This document shows positions 35,241 through 43,556 of a stretch of DNA of 47,406 nt, one piece after another; the first letter of the stretch is position 1, and every line of letters begins with the position of its first letter. The position numbers were made by a program, and so were the translations under genes. The notes beneath the pieces are model-generated. The model had not been told where the DNA came from and ran no database searches. It worked only from the letters and a program-made list of their open reading frames with translations. This DNA is from an uncultured Hyphomicrobiales bacterium (GTDB taxonomy: Bacteria; Pseudomonadota; Alphaproteobacteria; Rhizobiales; Beijerinckiaceae), in NCBI GenBank assembly GCA_903877935.1, contig CAIRGA010000012.1:1-47406 (forward strand). The letters run 5' to 3'.

Positions 35241-35353
35241 CCTTCTCCTCCTAGGAGCAGGTGTCGCCAGAGGCGACGGATGAGGTTCTAATGGTCTATC
35301 GTTAGTCCCTCATCCGGTCGCTCTCGCGACCACCTTCTCCCCTCGGGAGAAGG
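35241..35353. repeat. Mosaic palindromic repeat family B, copy 2 (113 bp), inside the dpp operon
   Basis: It has the same palindrome order as 3581-3692, from CCTTCTCCTCCTAGGAGCAGG through GTCGCCAGAGGCGAC and GGATGAGG...CCTCATCC to CCTTCTCCCCTCGGGAGAAGG. It starts 14 bases after the dppA stop and ends 34 bases before dppB. It may shield dppA mRNA from 3' decay or lower expression of the genes behind it. Confidence 0.9.
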
Positions 35354-35387
35354 AAGTTTGTTACACCCGCAGGACACTTTTCTTCAC

Positions 35388-36398
35388 ATGATCAAATTCA
35401 TCCTGCGCCGATTATTGCTGACGATTCCGACCTTCGTTGCTTTGATGTTCGTGACCTTTATCGCGATCCGGCTTGTGCCCGGCGATCCTGTTGAAGTCAG
35501 AACCGGCGAACATGGCATTTCCCCCGAACGGCTCGCCTATTTCAGGCATGAGCTTGGCCTCGATCAGCCTGTCTGGAAGCAGTTTCTCGACTATGTCTGG
35601 CAATTGCTGCATGGCGATTTTGGCGTTTCGCTCTCGAGCAATGAAAAAGTACTCACCGAGTTTTTGACCCTCTTTCCTGCAACGCTTGAGCTTTCACTCG
35701 TTGCCATTCTATTTGCGGTTATTCTTGGCATTCCCGCCGGCGTATTCGCTGCGGTGAAGCGTGGCAGCTGGTTCGACCACACCTTGATGGGCGCCGCTGT
35801 TGCAGGCTTTTCCATGCCAATCTTCTGGTGGGGCCTCTTATTGATCATGCTCGTCTCGGAGGGCTGGCATTTAACACCCGTTGCCGGCCGCATCGATATG
35901 ATCAAATATTACTTTGAACCCACCACGGGCTTTATGCTTATCGACTCGTTACTGTCGGATCAAAAGGGTGCGTTTTTGTCGGCTGTGCACCACCTCGTCC
36001 TTCCAATGATAGTGCTCGGGACCGTGCCGCTGGCCGTTATTGCGCGCATGACGCGATCCTCCATGCTCGAAGTCTTGAGTGAAGATTACGTCCGTACTGC
36101 ACGGGCAAAAGGACTATCCGAATTCCGGGTCATTTCTCTTCATGCATTGCGCAATGCGCTTATCCCCGTGGTAACGGTTGTTGGCCTGCAAGTGGGCGGG
36201 TTGCTGGCTGGTGCTGTTTTAACCGAGACCATTTTTTCTTGGCCAGGCGTTGGAAAATGGTTGATCGATTCCATCGGTCGCCGTGATTATCCAGCGTTAC
36301 AAGGCGGGATTTTGCTCATCTCCTCCCTCGTTATCATCGTCAATCTGTTGGTGGACTTACTATACGGCGCCATCAATCCAAGGATCCGTCATGGCTAA
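35388..36398 (+). CDS. dppB: Dipeptide ABC transporter permease
   Basis: A 336-residue inner membrane permease. The N-terminal IKFILRRLLLTIPTFVALMFVTF helix and RLVPGDPVE motif are typical of DppB/OppB, and the EAA-type loop is RTARAKGLSEFRVISLHALRN split across about residues 235-255. The ATG at 35388 is favoured over a TTG at 35358. Its stop overlaps the dppC start by 8 bases. Confidence 0.93.
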   Translation: MIKFILRRLLLTIPTFVALMFVTFIAIRLVPGDPVEVRTGEHGISPERLAYFRHELGLDQPVWKQFLDYVWQLLHGDFGVSLSSNEKVLTEFLTLFPATLELSLVAILFAVILGIPAGVFAAVKRGSWFDHTLMGAAVAGFSMPIFWWGLLLIMLVSEGWHLTPVAGRIDMIKYYFEPTTGFMLIDSLLSDQKGAFLSAVHHLVLPMIVLGTVPLAVIARMTRSSMLEVLSEDYVRTARAKGLSEFRVISLHALRNALIPVVTVVGLQVGGLLAGAVLTETIFSWPGVGKWLIDSIGRRDYPALQGGILLISSLVIIVNLLVDLLYGAINPRIRHG

Positions 36399-37287
36399 TG
36401 TTACCACCCCCGCCACTGCTCAGCCCGCCGGTCCGTTTGTCGCTTTTTGGAGCGCCTTTTCACAAAACCGCGGCGCCGTCGGCGGACTCGTAATTCTGCT
36501 TACCATTATCATACTCGCCGTTTTTGCAGATTGGATCGCGCCTTACTCTGCGATTGAACAATTTCGCGGCATGACCAAGCTTCCGCCGGCTTGGGCGGAA
36601 GGCGGCGATAAACATTTCTGGCTCGGAACCGATGCGCTGGGGCGTGATATGCTCTCGCGCTTGATTTATGGCGCGCGCATCTCGCTTTTTATCGGTCTAT
36701 CGGTCATGAGCGTATCCGTCGCTATCGGCATTACGCTTGGCCTCGTCGCGGCTTTTATGGGCGGCGCGGTGGATTCCGTGCTCATGCGCATCATGGATCT
36801 CATCATGTCGATCCCGAGCTTGGTGCTCGCAATTCTCGTCGTATCGATTTTAGGCCCAAGTCTCACCAACACGATTGTCGCCGTATCGGTTGTCTATTTA
36901 CCGAATTACGTCCGTTTGGTGCGTGGCTCAGCACTCGCAGAATTCGGCAAGGATTATATCATCGCGGCAAAAGTGGCAGGCGTCGGCCCAATCCGTTTGA
37001 TGTTTGTCACCGTGTTGCCCAACTGCCTCGCACCGCTCATCGTGCAAGCCGCACTCGGCGTTTCAAACGCCATTCTCGAAGCAGCAGCGCTTGGCTTTTT
37101 AGGTCTCGGCGCCCAACCACCAACGCCGGAATGGGGCGCAATGCTTGCAGATGCACGCGAATTTATTCGCTCCAATCCCTGGATCGTAACGCTTCCGGGT
37201 CTTGCGATTCTGGTATCGGTTGTCTCGATTAATCTCTTCGGTGATGGCTTGCGCGATGCGCTTGATCCGAAATTGAGAAGGAGCTGA
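36391..37287 (+). CDS. dppC: Dipeptide ABC transporter permease
   Basis: A 298-residue permease of the DppC/OppC type with an N-terminal cytoplasmic arm and helix (GGLVILLTIIILAVFADWIAP). The transport domain includes the LGTDALGRDMLSRLIYGAR motif and the coupling loop IAAKVAGVGPIRLMFVTVLP. The ATG at 36391 overlaps the end of dppB; an in-frame start at 36283 lies wholly inside dppB and is rejected. Confidence 0.93.
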   Translation: MANVTTPATAQPAGPFVAFWSAFSQNRGAVGGLVILLTIIILAVFADWIAPYSAIEQFRGMTKLPPAWAEGGDKHFWLGTDALGRDMLSRLIYGARISLFIGLSVMSVSVAIGITLGLVAAFMGGAVDSVLMRIMDLIMSIPSLVLAILVVSILGPSLTNTIVAVSVVYLPNYVRLVRGSALAEFGKDYIIAAKVAGVGPIRLMFVTVLPNCLAPLIVQAALGVSNAILEAAALGFLGLGAQPPTPEWGAMLADAREFIRSNPWIVTLPGLAILVSVVSINLFGDGLRDALDPKLRRS

Positions 37288-37292
37288 TCGAT

Positions 37293-38282
37293 ATGGCGCT
37301 TCTCAATATTAAAAACCTCTCGGTTTCCTTCAACACCCGCAATGGCCCGTTTAAAGCCGTTGATGGCATTGACTTGGCGGTCGAGCGCGATGACGTGCTT
37401 GCGATTGTCGGTGAATCAGGGTCGGGCAAATCTGTTGCCATGCTCGCGGTTATGGGTCTCCTGCCTTGGACAGCTACCGTTACCGCCGACCGCATGGAAT
37501 TTAACGGCCTTGATCTTCTAACCATTTCCGAAGAGCAACGCCGCACTATCGTTCGTCGTGACATCGCGATGATCTTTCAAGAGCCCATGACCTCGTTGAA
37601 CCCTTGCTTTACGGTAGGCTTCCAAATCGGCGAGACGCTGAAAACCCATTTCGGCATGGACAAACAAGCGCAGAAAAAGCGCTCCATCGAACTCTTGGAA
37701 CAAGTCGGCATCACCGATCCGGAAAAGCGGCTCTCCGCCTTCCCTCATCAGCTATCGGGCGGCATGAGCCAGCGCGTGATGATCGCGATGGCGCTTGCAT
37801 CGGAACCTAAATTATTGATTGCCGATGAACCAACAACGGCGCTGGATGTCACCATTCAAGCGCAGATTTTGGATTTATTGCTACGGCTCAGACATGAAAA
37901 CGGGATGGGCCTCGTTCTCATTACCCATGACATGGGCGTCGTCGCTGAAACGGCACAACGCGTTGTTGTTCAATACGCAGGAAAACAGGTCGAGATGCAG
38001 GATACGCGCGGCCTGTTTCGCGATCCGCATCATCCCTACACCGCAGCGCTCTTGGCGGCATTGCCAGAGCGCGCGACGGGCCGTGTCTTACCGTCCATTC
38101 CAGGTGTCGTTCCCGGACAATTTGATCGATTGCAGGGTTGCATGTTCGCGCCCCGCTGTGCCTTTGCCAATGAGCGTTGCCACACGGAGAAGCCTAAACG
38201 CGCATCACCCGATTTGGGGCGCGCTTTGTGCCATACGCCGCTTGTGCATGGTCAAGCAACGATCTCGGAGGGCTCGTCATGA
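37293..38282 (+). CDS. dppD: Dipeptide ABC transporter ATP-binding protein
   Basis: A 329-residue ABC ATPase. Walker A is GESGSGKS (40-47), the signature LSGGMSQR, Walker [13 protein letters not shown], and the oligopeptide-transporter C-terminal domain carries clustered cysteines in [15 protein letters not shown] plus a later LC, a pattern associated with an iron-sulfur site in some DppD/OppD proteins. GGAG precedes the ATG by 8 bases. It pairs with DppF. Confidence 0.94.
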   Translation: MALLNIKNLSVSFNTRNGPFKAVDGIDLAVERDDVLAIVGESGSGKSVAMLAVMGLLPWTATVTADRMEFNGLDLLTISEEQRRTIVRRDIAMIFQEPMTSLNPCFTVGFQIGETLKTHFGMDKQAQKKRSIELLEQVGITDPEKRLSAFPHQLSGGMSQRVMIAMALASEPKLLIADEPTTALDVTIQAQILDLLLRLRHENGMGLVLITHDMGVVAETAQRVVVQYAGKQVEMQDTRGLFRDPHHPYTAALLAALPERATGRVLPSIPGVVPGQFDRLQGCMFAPRCAFANERCHTEKPKRASPDLGRALCHTPLVHGQATISEGSS

Positions 38283-39238
38283 GCGTTGTCTTAGAAGCCC
38301 GCAATCTGACACGGGATTACCAAGTGCGTCGCGGGATTTTTTCACCCGATGCAACGGTACACGCGCTCGCGGGCGTCAGCTTTGATTTGGAGGCAGGAAA
38401 GACGTTGGCGGTTGTTGGCGAGTCGGGTTCCGGCAAATCAACGCTCGCGCGTCTTCTCACGATGATTGAGACGCCCACCGCAGGGACATTGCGCATTAAT
38501 GGCATTGATCTCGTTCACGCGACGACGGTAGAACGTAAAACGCTACGCAGTGAAGTGCAGATTGTTTTTCAAAATCCGTACGGCTCGCTTAATCCACGCC
38601 AGACGATTGGCGCAGCGCTTGAAGAGCCTTTGATCGTTAACACCTCTATGACATCGGCTGAGCGTGGCGAAGCGGTTGCCGCCATGATGGCACGTGTTGG
38701 CCTACGACCTGAATTCCGTGATCGCTATCCGCATATGTTCTCTGGCGGCCAACGCCAGCGCATCGCCATTGCGCGCGCATTAATGCTACGGCCTAAAATC
38801 CTGGTACTTGATGAGCCTGTCTCGGCGCTCGATGTATCGATCCGCGCGCAGGTGCTAAACCTTTTAGCGGAGTTGCAGGAAGAGTTTGGCTTAGCCTATC
38901 TCTTCATCAGCCATGATCTTTCCGTCGTGCGTCACATCGCGGATCGCGTCATGGTAATCTATCTCGGCCATGCGGTTGAAACCGCGACACGTGAGCAACT
39001 TTTTGCCTCGCCGCAGCACCCCTACACCAAAGCGCTTCTATCCGCGACGCCGGTTGCCGATCCGGACGCCAAGAAAGAACGCATCGTTTTGCAAGGCGAG
39101 TTGCCCTCGCCTTTCGATCCACCCTCAGGCTGTCCCTTCCATCCGCGCTGCCCGCAGGCCTTTGCGCGCTGCAAGGTCGAGGAGCCGCCGATTGAAGTTA
39201 AACAAGGCCGCGATGTCGCGTGCTGGGCGGTCGAATAA
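38279..39238 (+). CDS. dppF: Dipeptide ABC transporter ATP-binding protein
   Basis: A 319-residue ABC ATPase with Walker [10 protein letters not shown], signature FSGGQRQRIAIARA and Walker B LVLDEPVSALD. The C-terminus has GCPFHPRCPQAFARC and a final cysteine, parallel to DppD. The ATG at 38279 overlaps the dppD stop (ATGA) and has GGAGGG 6 bases upstream; an in-frame start at 38228 lies inside dppD and is rejected. It is followed 24 bp later by a catabolic gene set. Confidence 0.94.
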   Translation: MSVVLEARNLTRDYQVRRGIFSPDATVHALAGVSFDLEAGKTLAVVGESGSGKSTLARLLTMIETPTAGTLRINGIDLVHATTVERKTLRSEVQIVFQNPYGSLNPRQTIGAALEEPLIVNTSMTSAERGEAVAAMMARVGLRPEFRDRYPHMFSGGQRQRIAIARALMLRPKILVLDEPVSALDVSIRAQVLNLLAELQEEFGLAYLFISHDLSVVRHIADRVMVIYLGHAVETATREQLFASPQHPYTKALLSATPVADPDAKKERIVLQGELPSPFDPPSGCPFHPRCPQAFARCKVEEPPIEVKQGRDVACWAVE

Positions 39239-39262
39239 TCGCATACCAAAGGAGCATCTCTC

Positions 39263-39964
39263 ATGCGAATTAGCGATATGAATTGGATGCAAGTGGAAGA
39301 GTATCTCAAGCGCGATGATCGCGCTGTGGTGCCATTGGGTTCCACCGAACAACACGCGTTTTTAAGCCTGTCGGTAGACTCCATTCTGTCCGAGAAAGTG
39401 GCGCTTGATGCAGCAGAGCCTTTGGGTATCCCTGTGTTCCCCGTACAAGCCTATGGCATCACACCATACTTCATGGCGTTTCCGGGCTCTGTGTCCTTGA
39501 AGCTTTCCACCTATGCGGCATTGATTACCGATATTCTCGACTCGCTCTATGCAGCGGGCTTTCGCCGTATCTTCCTGTGCAATGGGCATGGCGGCAATTC
39601 GCCCGCACAAACCGCGGCTATTGAATGGATGGGTCGTAACCCCGGTTCAGCTGTGCGCTTTCATAATTGGTGGAACGCACCCAAAACCTTCGCCAAAGTG
39701 CAAGAAATCGACAAAGTAGCCTCACACGCGTCATGGATGGAAAATTTTCCATGGACTCGGTTGCCGAATATTCGCGGGCCGGAAGTGCAAAAGCCTATGA
39801 CCGATTTGGAGACGATGCGTCTTAAAGATCCGGCAGGTGTTCGTGCGATGTTAGGCGATGGTAATTTCGGTGGCGTCTATCAAAAGAGCGACGAAGAAAT
39901 GCTGGCCCTTTGGCATATTGCGGTTGAAGAAACCCGCGCGCTCATGGAAGGGCCTTGGGCGTGA
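39263..39964 (+). CDS. Creatininase-family amidohydrolase
   Basis: A 233-residue metal-dependent hydrolase of the creatininase superfamily. Metal-site motifs are PLGSTEQHAFLSLSVD (E29, H31, D39) and LCNGHGGNS (H109). Family members open cyclic amides (creatinine), deformylate pyrimidine intermediates or act on short peptides (mycofactocin system). The usual EQHGPHLP is changed to EQHAFLS and is one residue shorter to the aspartate, so creatinine itself is doubtful. GGAG precedes the ATG. The position directly after dppF, and four-base overlap with the next gene, suggest that it acts on the imported compound. Confidence 0.85.
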   Translation: MRISDMNWMQVEEYLKRDDRAVVPLGSTEQHAFLSLSVDSILSEKVALDAAEPLGIPVFPVQAYGITPYFMAFPGSVSLKLSTYAALITDILDSLYAAGFRRIFLCNGHGGNSPAQTAAIEWMGRNPGSAVRFHNWWNAPKTFAKVQEIDKVASHASWMENFPWTRLPNIRGPEVQKPMTDLETMRLKDPAGVRAMLGDGNFGGVYQKSDEEMLALWHIAVEETRALMEGPWA

Positions 39965-40989
39965 GCGGCGCGAATGATCCGATTGTTGTTTGGGGAGCGG
40001 GCGCAATAGGCGGTGCCATCGGTGCGTTTTTCGTTCGTGCCGGGCATGATGTTTTATTTGTTGATCAAGATGCCGCCCATGTCGAAGCAATGAACCGCGA
40101 TGGTCTAACCATCGAAGGTCCGATTGATCAATTCAACGTCAAAGTCCGCGCGGTAACGCCATCTGAGGTTGAAGGCACATTTCCCCGTGTTCTCCTATGC
40201 GTTAAAGCGCATCACACCGACGGTGCCACACGCCAAATAGCGCCGCATCTCGCAAGGGACGGTTATATCGCTTCCTATCAAAACGGGCTCAATGAATTGG
40301 TCATTGCTGACGTCGTGGGGCGCGAGCGCGTGATCGGGGCGTTCTTGAATTTTGGCGGTGATTATATGTCGCCAGGCGTTATTCAATTAAGCGGTCGTGG
40401 CGCGGTTGTGTTAGGCGAGTTGGATGGCTCGATGAGCGAGCGCCTTAAAGCGCTTCACACACTCATGCTGATTTTTGACCCTAATGCGATCATGACGGAT
40501 CATATTTTCGGCTATCTTTGGGGCAAGCTCGGCTACGGCTCACTGTTGTTTGCAACTGCTCTCACCAATGCTTCGATTTGCGATTCGCTCGCTGCCGCGG
40601 ATGCTCGCCCCTTGCTGCGCAACATCGCGCGTGAGGCAACATCAGTTGCGTTAAAACTCGGCTATGATCCGTTGGGCTTTAATGGCTATGTACCAAAAGC
40701 CTTCACGCCTGAAGCGTCAGAAGCCGAAGCCCACGCGTCTTTTGATGCGATGGTCACGCATAATGCAAAATCGATCAAAACCCATTCTGGTATCTGGCGC
40801 GATCTCGCAATCCGCAAACGCAAAACGGAAGTCGATGCGCAGCTTGGCCCCATCGTCGAACAAGGCGCGAAGCTTGGAATCCCAACGCCGCTCGTCGCAG
40901 GCATGATTAAAATGATTCATGAAATCGAAGACGGTAAGCGTCAACTCGATTGGGGTAATTTAGCAGAGCTTGCAAAATTAAATCATTAA
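39961..40989 (+). CDS. Ketopantoate reductase (PanE/ApbA)-like dehydrogenase
   Basis: A 342-residue NAD(P)-dependent reductase. The Rossmann motif is VVWGAGAIGGAIGAFFVRAGHDV near the N-terminus and the linker LLCVKAHHT contains the family lysine; a helical C-terminal domain follows, with THNAKSIKTHSGIWRDLAIRKRKTEVDAQ split around residues 260-290. PanE reduces 2-dehydropantoate, but many paralogues use other 2-oxo acids. Since it starts with GTG at 39961 overlapping the creatininase stop (GTGA), it is translated with a catabolic set, and pantothenate synthesis is unlikely. Confidence 0.85.
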   Translation: MSGANDPIVVWGAGAIGGAIGAFFVRAGHDVLFVDQDAAHVEAMNRDGLTIEGPIDQFNVKVRAVTPSEVEGTFPRVLLCVKAHHTDGATRQIAPHLARDGYIASYQNGLNELVIADVVGRERVIGAFLNFGGDYMSPGVIQLSGRGAVVLGELDGSMSERLKALHTLMLIFDPNAIMTDHIFGYLWGKLGYGSLLFATALTNASICDSLAAADARPLLRNIAREATSVALKLGYDPLGFNGYVPKAFTPEASEAEAHASFDAMVTHNAKSIKTHSGIWRDLAIRKRKTEVDAQLGPIVEQGAKLGIPTPLVAGMIKMIHEIEDGKRQLDWGNLAELAKLNH

Positions 40990-40996
40990 ACTTTTT

Positions 40997-41115
40997 CGTC
41001 ATTGCGAGCGAGGAGCAAAGCAACCCAACTAGAAGAAATTATTGAAGTACAATCGAACAATGATACTTCTTTCTTCTCCATCATCTGGGTTGCTTCACGT
41101 TCGTTCGCAAGGACG
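40997..41115. repeat. Palindromic repeat family A, copy 3 (119 bp)
   Basis: Starts CGTCATTGCGAGCGA and ends TCGCAAGGACG. AGCAAAGCAACCCA pairs with TGGGTTGCTTCACG, and an inner arm AGAAGAAATTATTGAAGTA faces TACTTCTTTCTTCTCC. It begins 8 bases after the reductase stop and precedes the SDR gene by 42 bases, inside what otherwise looks like one operon. Confidence 0.9.
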
Positions 41116-41157
41116 GTTTGAAACGAACGCCTTAGTAAAACACAAAAGGGTAATACC

Positions 41158-41892
41158 ATGTTGATCGACTTTAAAGGCAAGCGTGCGCTCGTCACCGGTG
41201 CCGCACACGGTATTGGCCGCGCGATTGCATTTGCGTTGGCACGCGATGGCGCCCATGTAACAGGCGTTGATAACCGCGACGTTGAACCTACCGAGAATGG
41301 CCTCACAATTTCTGTCCATAGCTGCGACCTCACCAAGCGTGCCGCAATCGATGGACTGGTGAATACCAAAGGGCCTTTCGATATCCTCGTTCACAGCGCA
41401 GGCGGCGTATGCGGGCAAGTAGGTCGGCCTTTGAAAGAAATTTCTGAGGAGGATTGGGACGCCATCGTCGACATCAATATGAAGGCTGGCTTCTTCTTGT
41501 CGCAAGCGGTAGCGCCCCACATGAAAAGCCAAGGCTTTGGCCGCATCATTCTGATTTCATCCGGTGCCGGACTAGGCGTGAGCCTCACCGGCATTCAAGC
41601 CTATGCGTCCGCCAAAGCGGGCGAGATTGGCCTCACCCGGCAACTCGGCCATGAGCTTGGCAAATTCGGTATCACCGTCAATAGCGTAGCCCCCGGCTTT
41701 GTCCGCTCCAATCCCACCACCGAGCGGCAATGGGAAAGTTATGGTACTGAGGGACAAAAAGCGATGCTAGAACGCATCGCCACGCGTCGCCTTGGCAAGG
41801 TCGATGATATCGTCGCGGCAACTTTATTTTTTGCGAGCGAGCAAGCCGAATGGATTACGGGCCAAACGCTCTCGGTGGATGGCGGCAAATGA
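41158..41892 (+). CDS. SDR family oxidoreductase
   Basis: A 244-residue classical SDR. VTGAAHGIG (12-20) binds the cofactor; S135, Y149 and K153 (AYASAKAG) form the active site; the end WITGQTLSVDGGK is typical. It resembles 3-oxoacyl-reductase-like enzymes without a clear substrate. AGGG precedes the ATG. Its stop overlaps the start of the M20 peptidase gene (ATGA), so it belongs to the catabolic set behind dpp. Confidence 0.87.
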   Translation: MLIDFKGKRALVTGAAHGIGRAIAFALARDGAHVTGVDNRDVEPTENGLTISVHSCDLTKRAAIDGLVNTKGPFDILVHSAGGVCGQVGRPLKEISEEDWDAIVDINMKAGFFLSQAVAPHMKSQGFGRIILISSGAGLGVSLTGIQAYASAKAGEIGLTRQLGHELGKFGITVNSVAPGFVRSNPTTERQWESYGTEGQKAMLERIATRRLGKVDDIVAATLFFASEQAEWITGQTLSVDGGK

Positions 41893-43310
41893 GTGATCCT
41901 TGGCATTCAGCGGAGATTGAAAAGCGCCTCTTAAGCGATATGCCAAACCATATCGAAACACTCAAAGCGTTTGTTTCGATTCCGAGCGTCTCGACAGACC
42001 CCGCCTATAAAGACGGTATCCTTAAGGCGAGCGAGTTCGTAGCGGCCCAATTGAAAGCGGCGGGACTTAACGAAGTCGAGATATTGCCTACCGCTGGTCA
42101 TCCGGTTGTTACTGCCGCATGGCGAGGTGCGCCCGGTGCGCCCACCGTGCTTGTGTATGGCCATTACGACGTCCAACCACCCGACCCGATCAGCGCCTGG
42201 AAATCATCGCCCTTCGTGCCCGATATCCGCGATGGGCGCCTCTATGCGCGCGGCGTGTCGGACGATAAAGGCCCGATGCTGATCCCGATTGCGGTCGCCG
42301 CCGCCTATCTCGCCGAGCAAGGGCGTTTACCGGTCAATATGGTGTTTTTATTCGAAGGCGAGGAGGAAGTCTCCAGCGCCCATCTCGAAACCTTTGTCCG
42401 CATTCATAAAGAGCGACTGAAAGCCGATTTCGCGCTTTCAGCCGATGGCGCGCAGTGGCGAGCGGATTTGCCAAGTGTCACGGTTGCAAGCCGTGGCATT
42501 TGCGCGCTCGAAGTGACTGTCCGCGGGCCGGGCAAGGATCTCCACTCCGGTCGCCATGGCGGATCGGTCGCTAACCCCATTCAGGCGCTTATTGCGCTTC
42601 TTGCCGCGTTACACACGCCCGATGGCGCGATTGCCGTGCCCGGCTTTTATGATGGGCTTGATCCGGTTCATCCCGATGAAGTCAAAGCCATTGCCGCCAT
42701 CCCGTTTGATGAAGCGGCCTATCTCGCTGAGGTCGGCGCGTCAGCAGGTGCAGGCGAGGCGGGCTACACGCTGTTGCAACGCAATTGGATACGACCCACG
42801 CTCGAATATAATGGCATTGTCGGCGGTTATACGGGACCCGGCAAAAAGACCGTCATTCCATCGGAAGCCTCGGCCAAGATTTCCTGTCGCTTGGTGCCGG
42901 GCCAAGACCCCGACCGCATCGTAGCGCTTCTTGCGGCATTTCTTGAGGCCCACGCGCCACACGGAACGAGCGTCAGCGTCAAACGCGAGACCGGCGGCAC
43001 GCCTGCCTATGCTGTAACCCATAACCACCCTGCGCTCGTCCTCTCCGAAGACGTGTTGGAATCCGTGCTCGACCGCCGCCCCGTCCGCGTGCGCATGGGA
43101 GCAACCATCCCGATTGGCGATATCTTCCGCCGCGTTCTGGATATCGATACCGTGTTCTTCTCGTTCTCGACGGTCGATGAAGATTATCACGCACCCAACG
43201 AGTTCTTCCGCCTCTCAAGCTATGAGCGCGGTATGATTGCGTGGGCACGCTATCTCGGCAAGCTTGGCGAGACAAAAGGTGCTGTCGTCGCGGCCCGTGC
43301 TTCGACTTAG
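41889..43310 (+). CDS. M20 family metallopeptidase (dipeptidase)
   Basis: A 473-residue M20 zinc peptidase. Metal and catalytic residues appear as YGHYDVQPP (H92, D94), GVSDDKGP (D125/D126), FEGEEEVSS (E158-E160), LSADGAQW and EDYHAPNEFF near the C-terminus. A dimerisation domain lies at about 200-320. The closest pattern is the M20 dipeptidase/CNDP group, which cleaves dipeptides or N-acyl amino acids. The start at 41889 overlaps the SDR stop; an earlier in-frame ATG at 41850 lies inside the SDR gene. The last codons, including the stop, lie in a 47 bp repeat that recurs 125 bp downstream. Confidence 0.9.
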   Translation: MSDPWHSAEIEKRLLSDMPNHIETLKAFVSIPSVSTDPAYKDGILKASEFVAAQLKAAGLNEVEILPTAGHPVVTAAWRGAPGAPTVLVYGHYDVQPPDPISAWKSSPFVPDIRDGRLYARGVSDDKGPMLIPIAVAAAYLAEQGRLPVNMVFLFEGEEEVSSAHLETFVRIHKERLKADFALSADGAQWRADLPSVTVASRGICALEVTVRGPGKDLHSGRHGGSVANPIQALIALLAALHTPDGAIAVPGFYDGLDPVHPDEVKAIAAIPFDEAAYLAEVGASAGAGEAGYTLLQRNWIRPTLEYNGIVGGYTGPGKKTVIPSEASAKISCRLVPGQDPDRIVALLAAFLEAHAPHGTSVSVKRETGGTPAYAVTHNHPALVLSEDVLESVLDRRPVRVRMGATIPIGDIFRRVLDIDTVFFSFSTVDEDYHAPNEFFRLSSYERGMIAWARYLGKLGETKGAVVAARAST

Positions 43311-43460
43311 CCGCGTTGCGGAGGCTCAGCATGAGATTATGTCCCCCCACCTCATCCTGAGCCGGACCAAAGGTCCGTGTCGAAGGACGTGGTGCAGAAT
43401 AAAGCGCGGTTAGCGCGGCCCGTGCTTCGACTTAGCCGCGTTGCGGAGGCTCAGCATGAG
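43289..43460. repeat. Family D tandem-spaced repeat (two 47 bp copies)
   Basis: Identical 47 bp copies beginning CGCGGCCCGTGCTTCGAC lie at 43289-43335 and 43414-43460. Between them is CCTCATCCTGAGCCGGACC and TGTCGAAGGACG, themselves typical of dispersed alphaproteobacterial repeats. TGAGGGGATGAGTGGGGGG after copy 2 is roughly inverse to CCCCCCACCTCATCCTGA before it. The first copy supplies the M20 stop codon. The remaining gap to 43556 shows no gene. Confidence 0.9.
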
Positions 43461-43556
43461 GGGATGAGTGGGGGGCGGCGTAAACTTCGGCAATCGCCAT
43501 ATGATCGGCTCGCGTTTTTCGTTCCCTTCCCGCTGCCAACTTGCTAAAGCCAGCCC

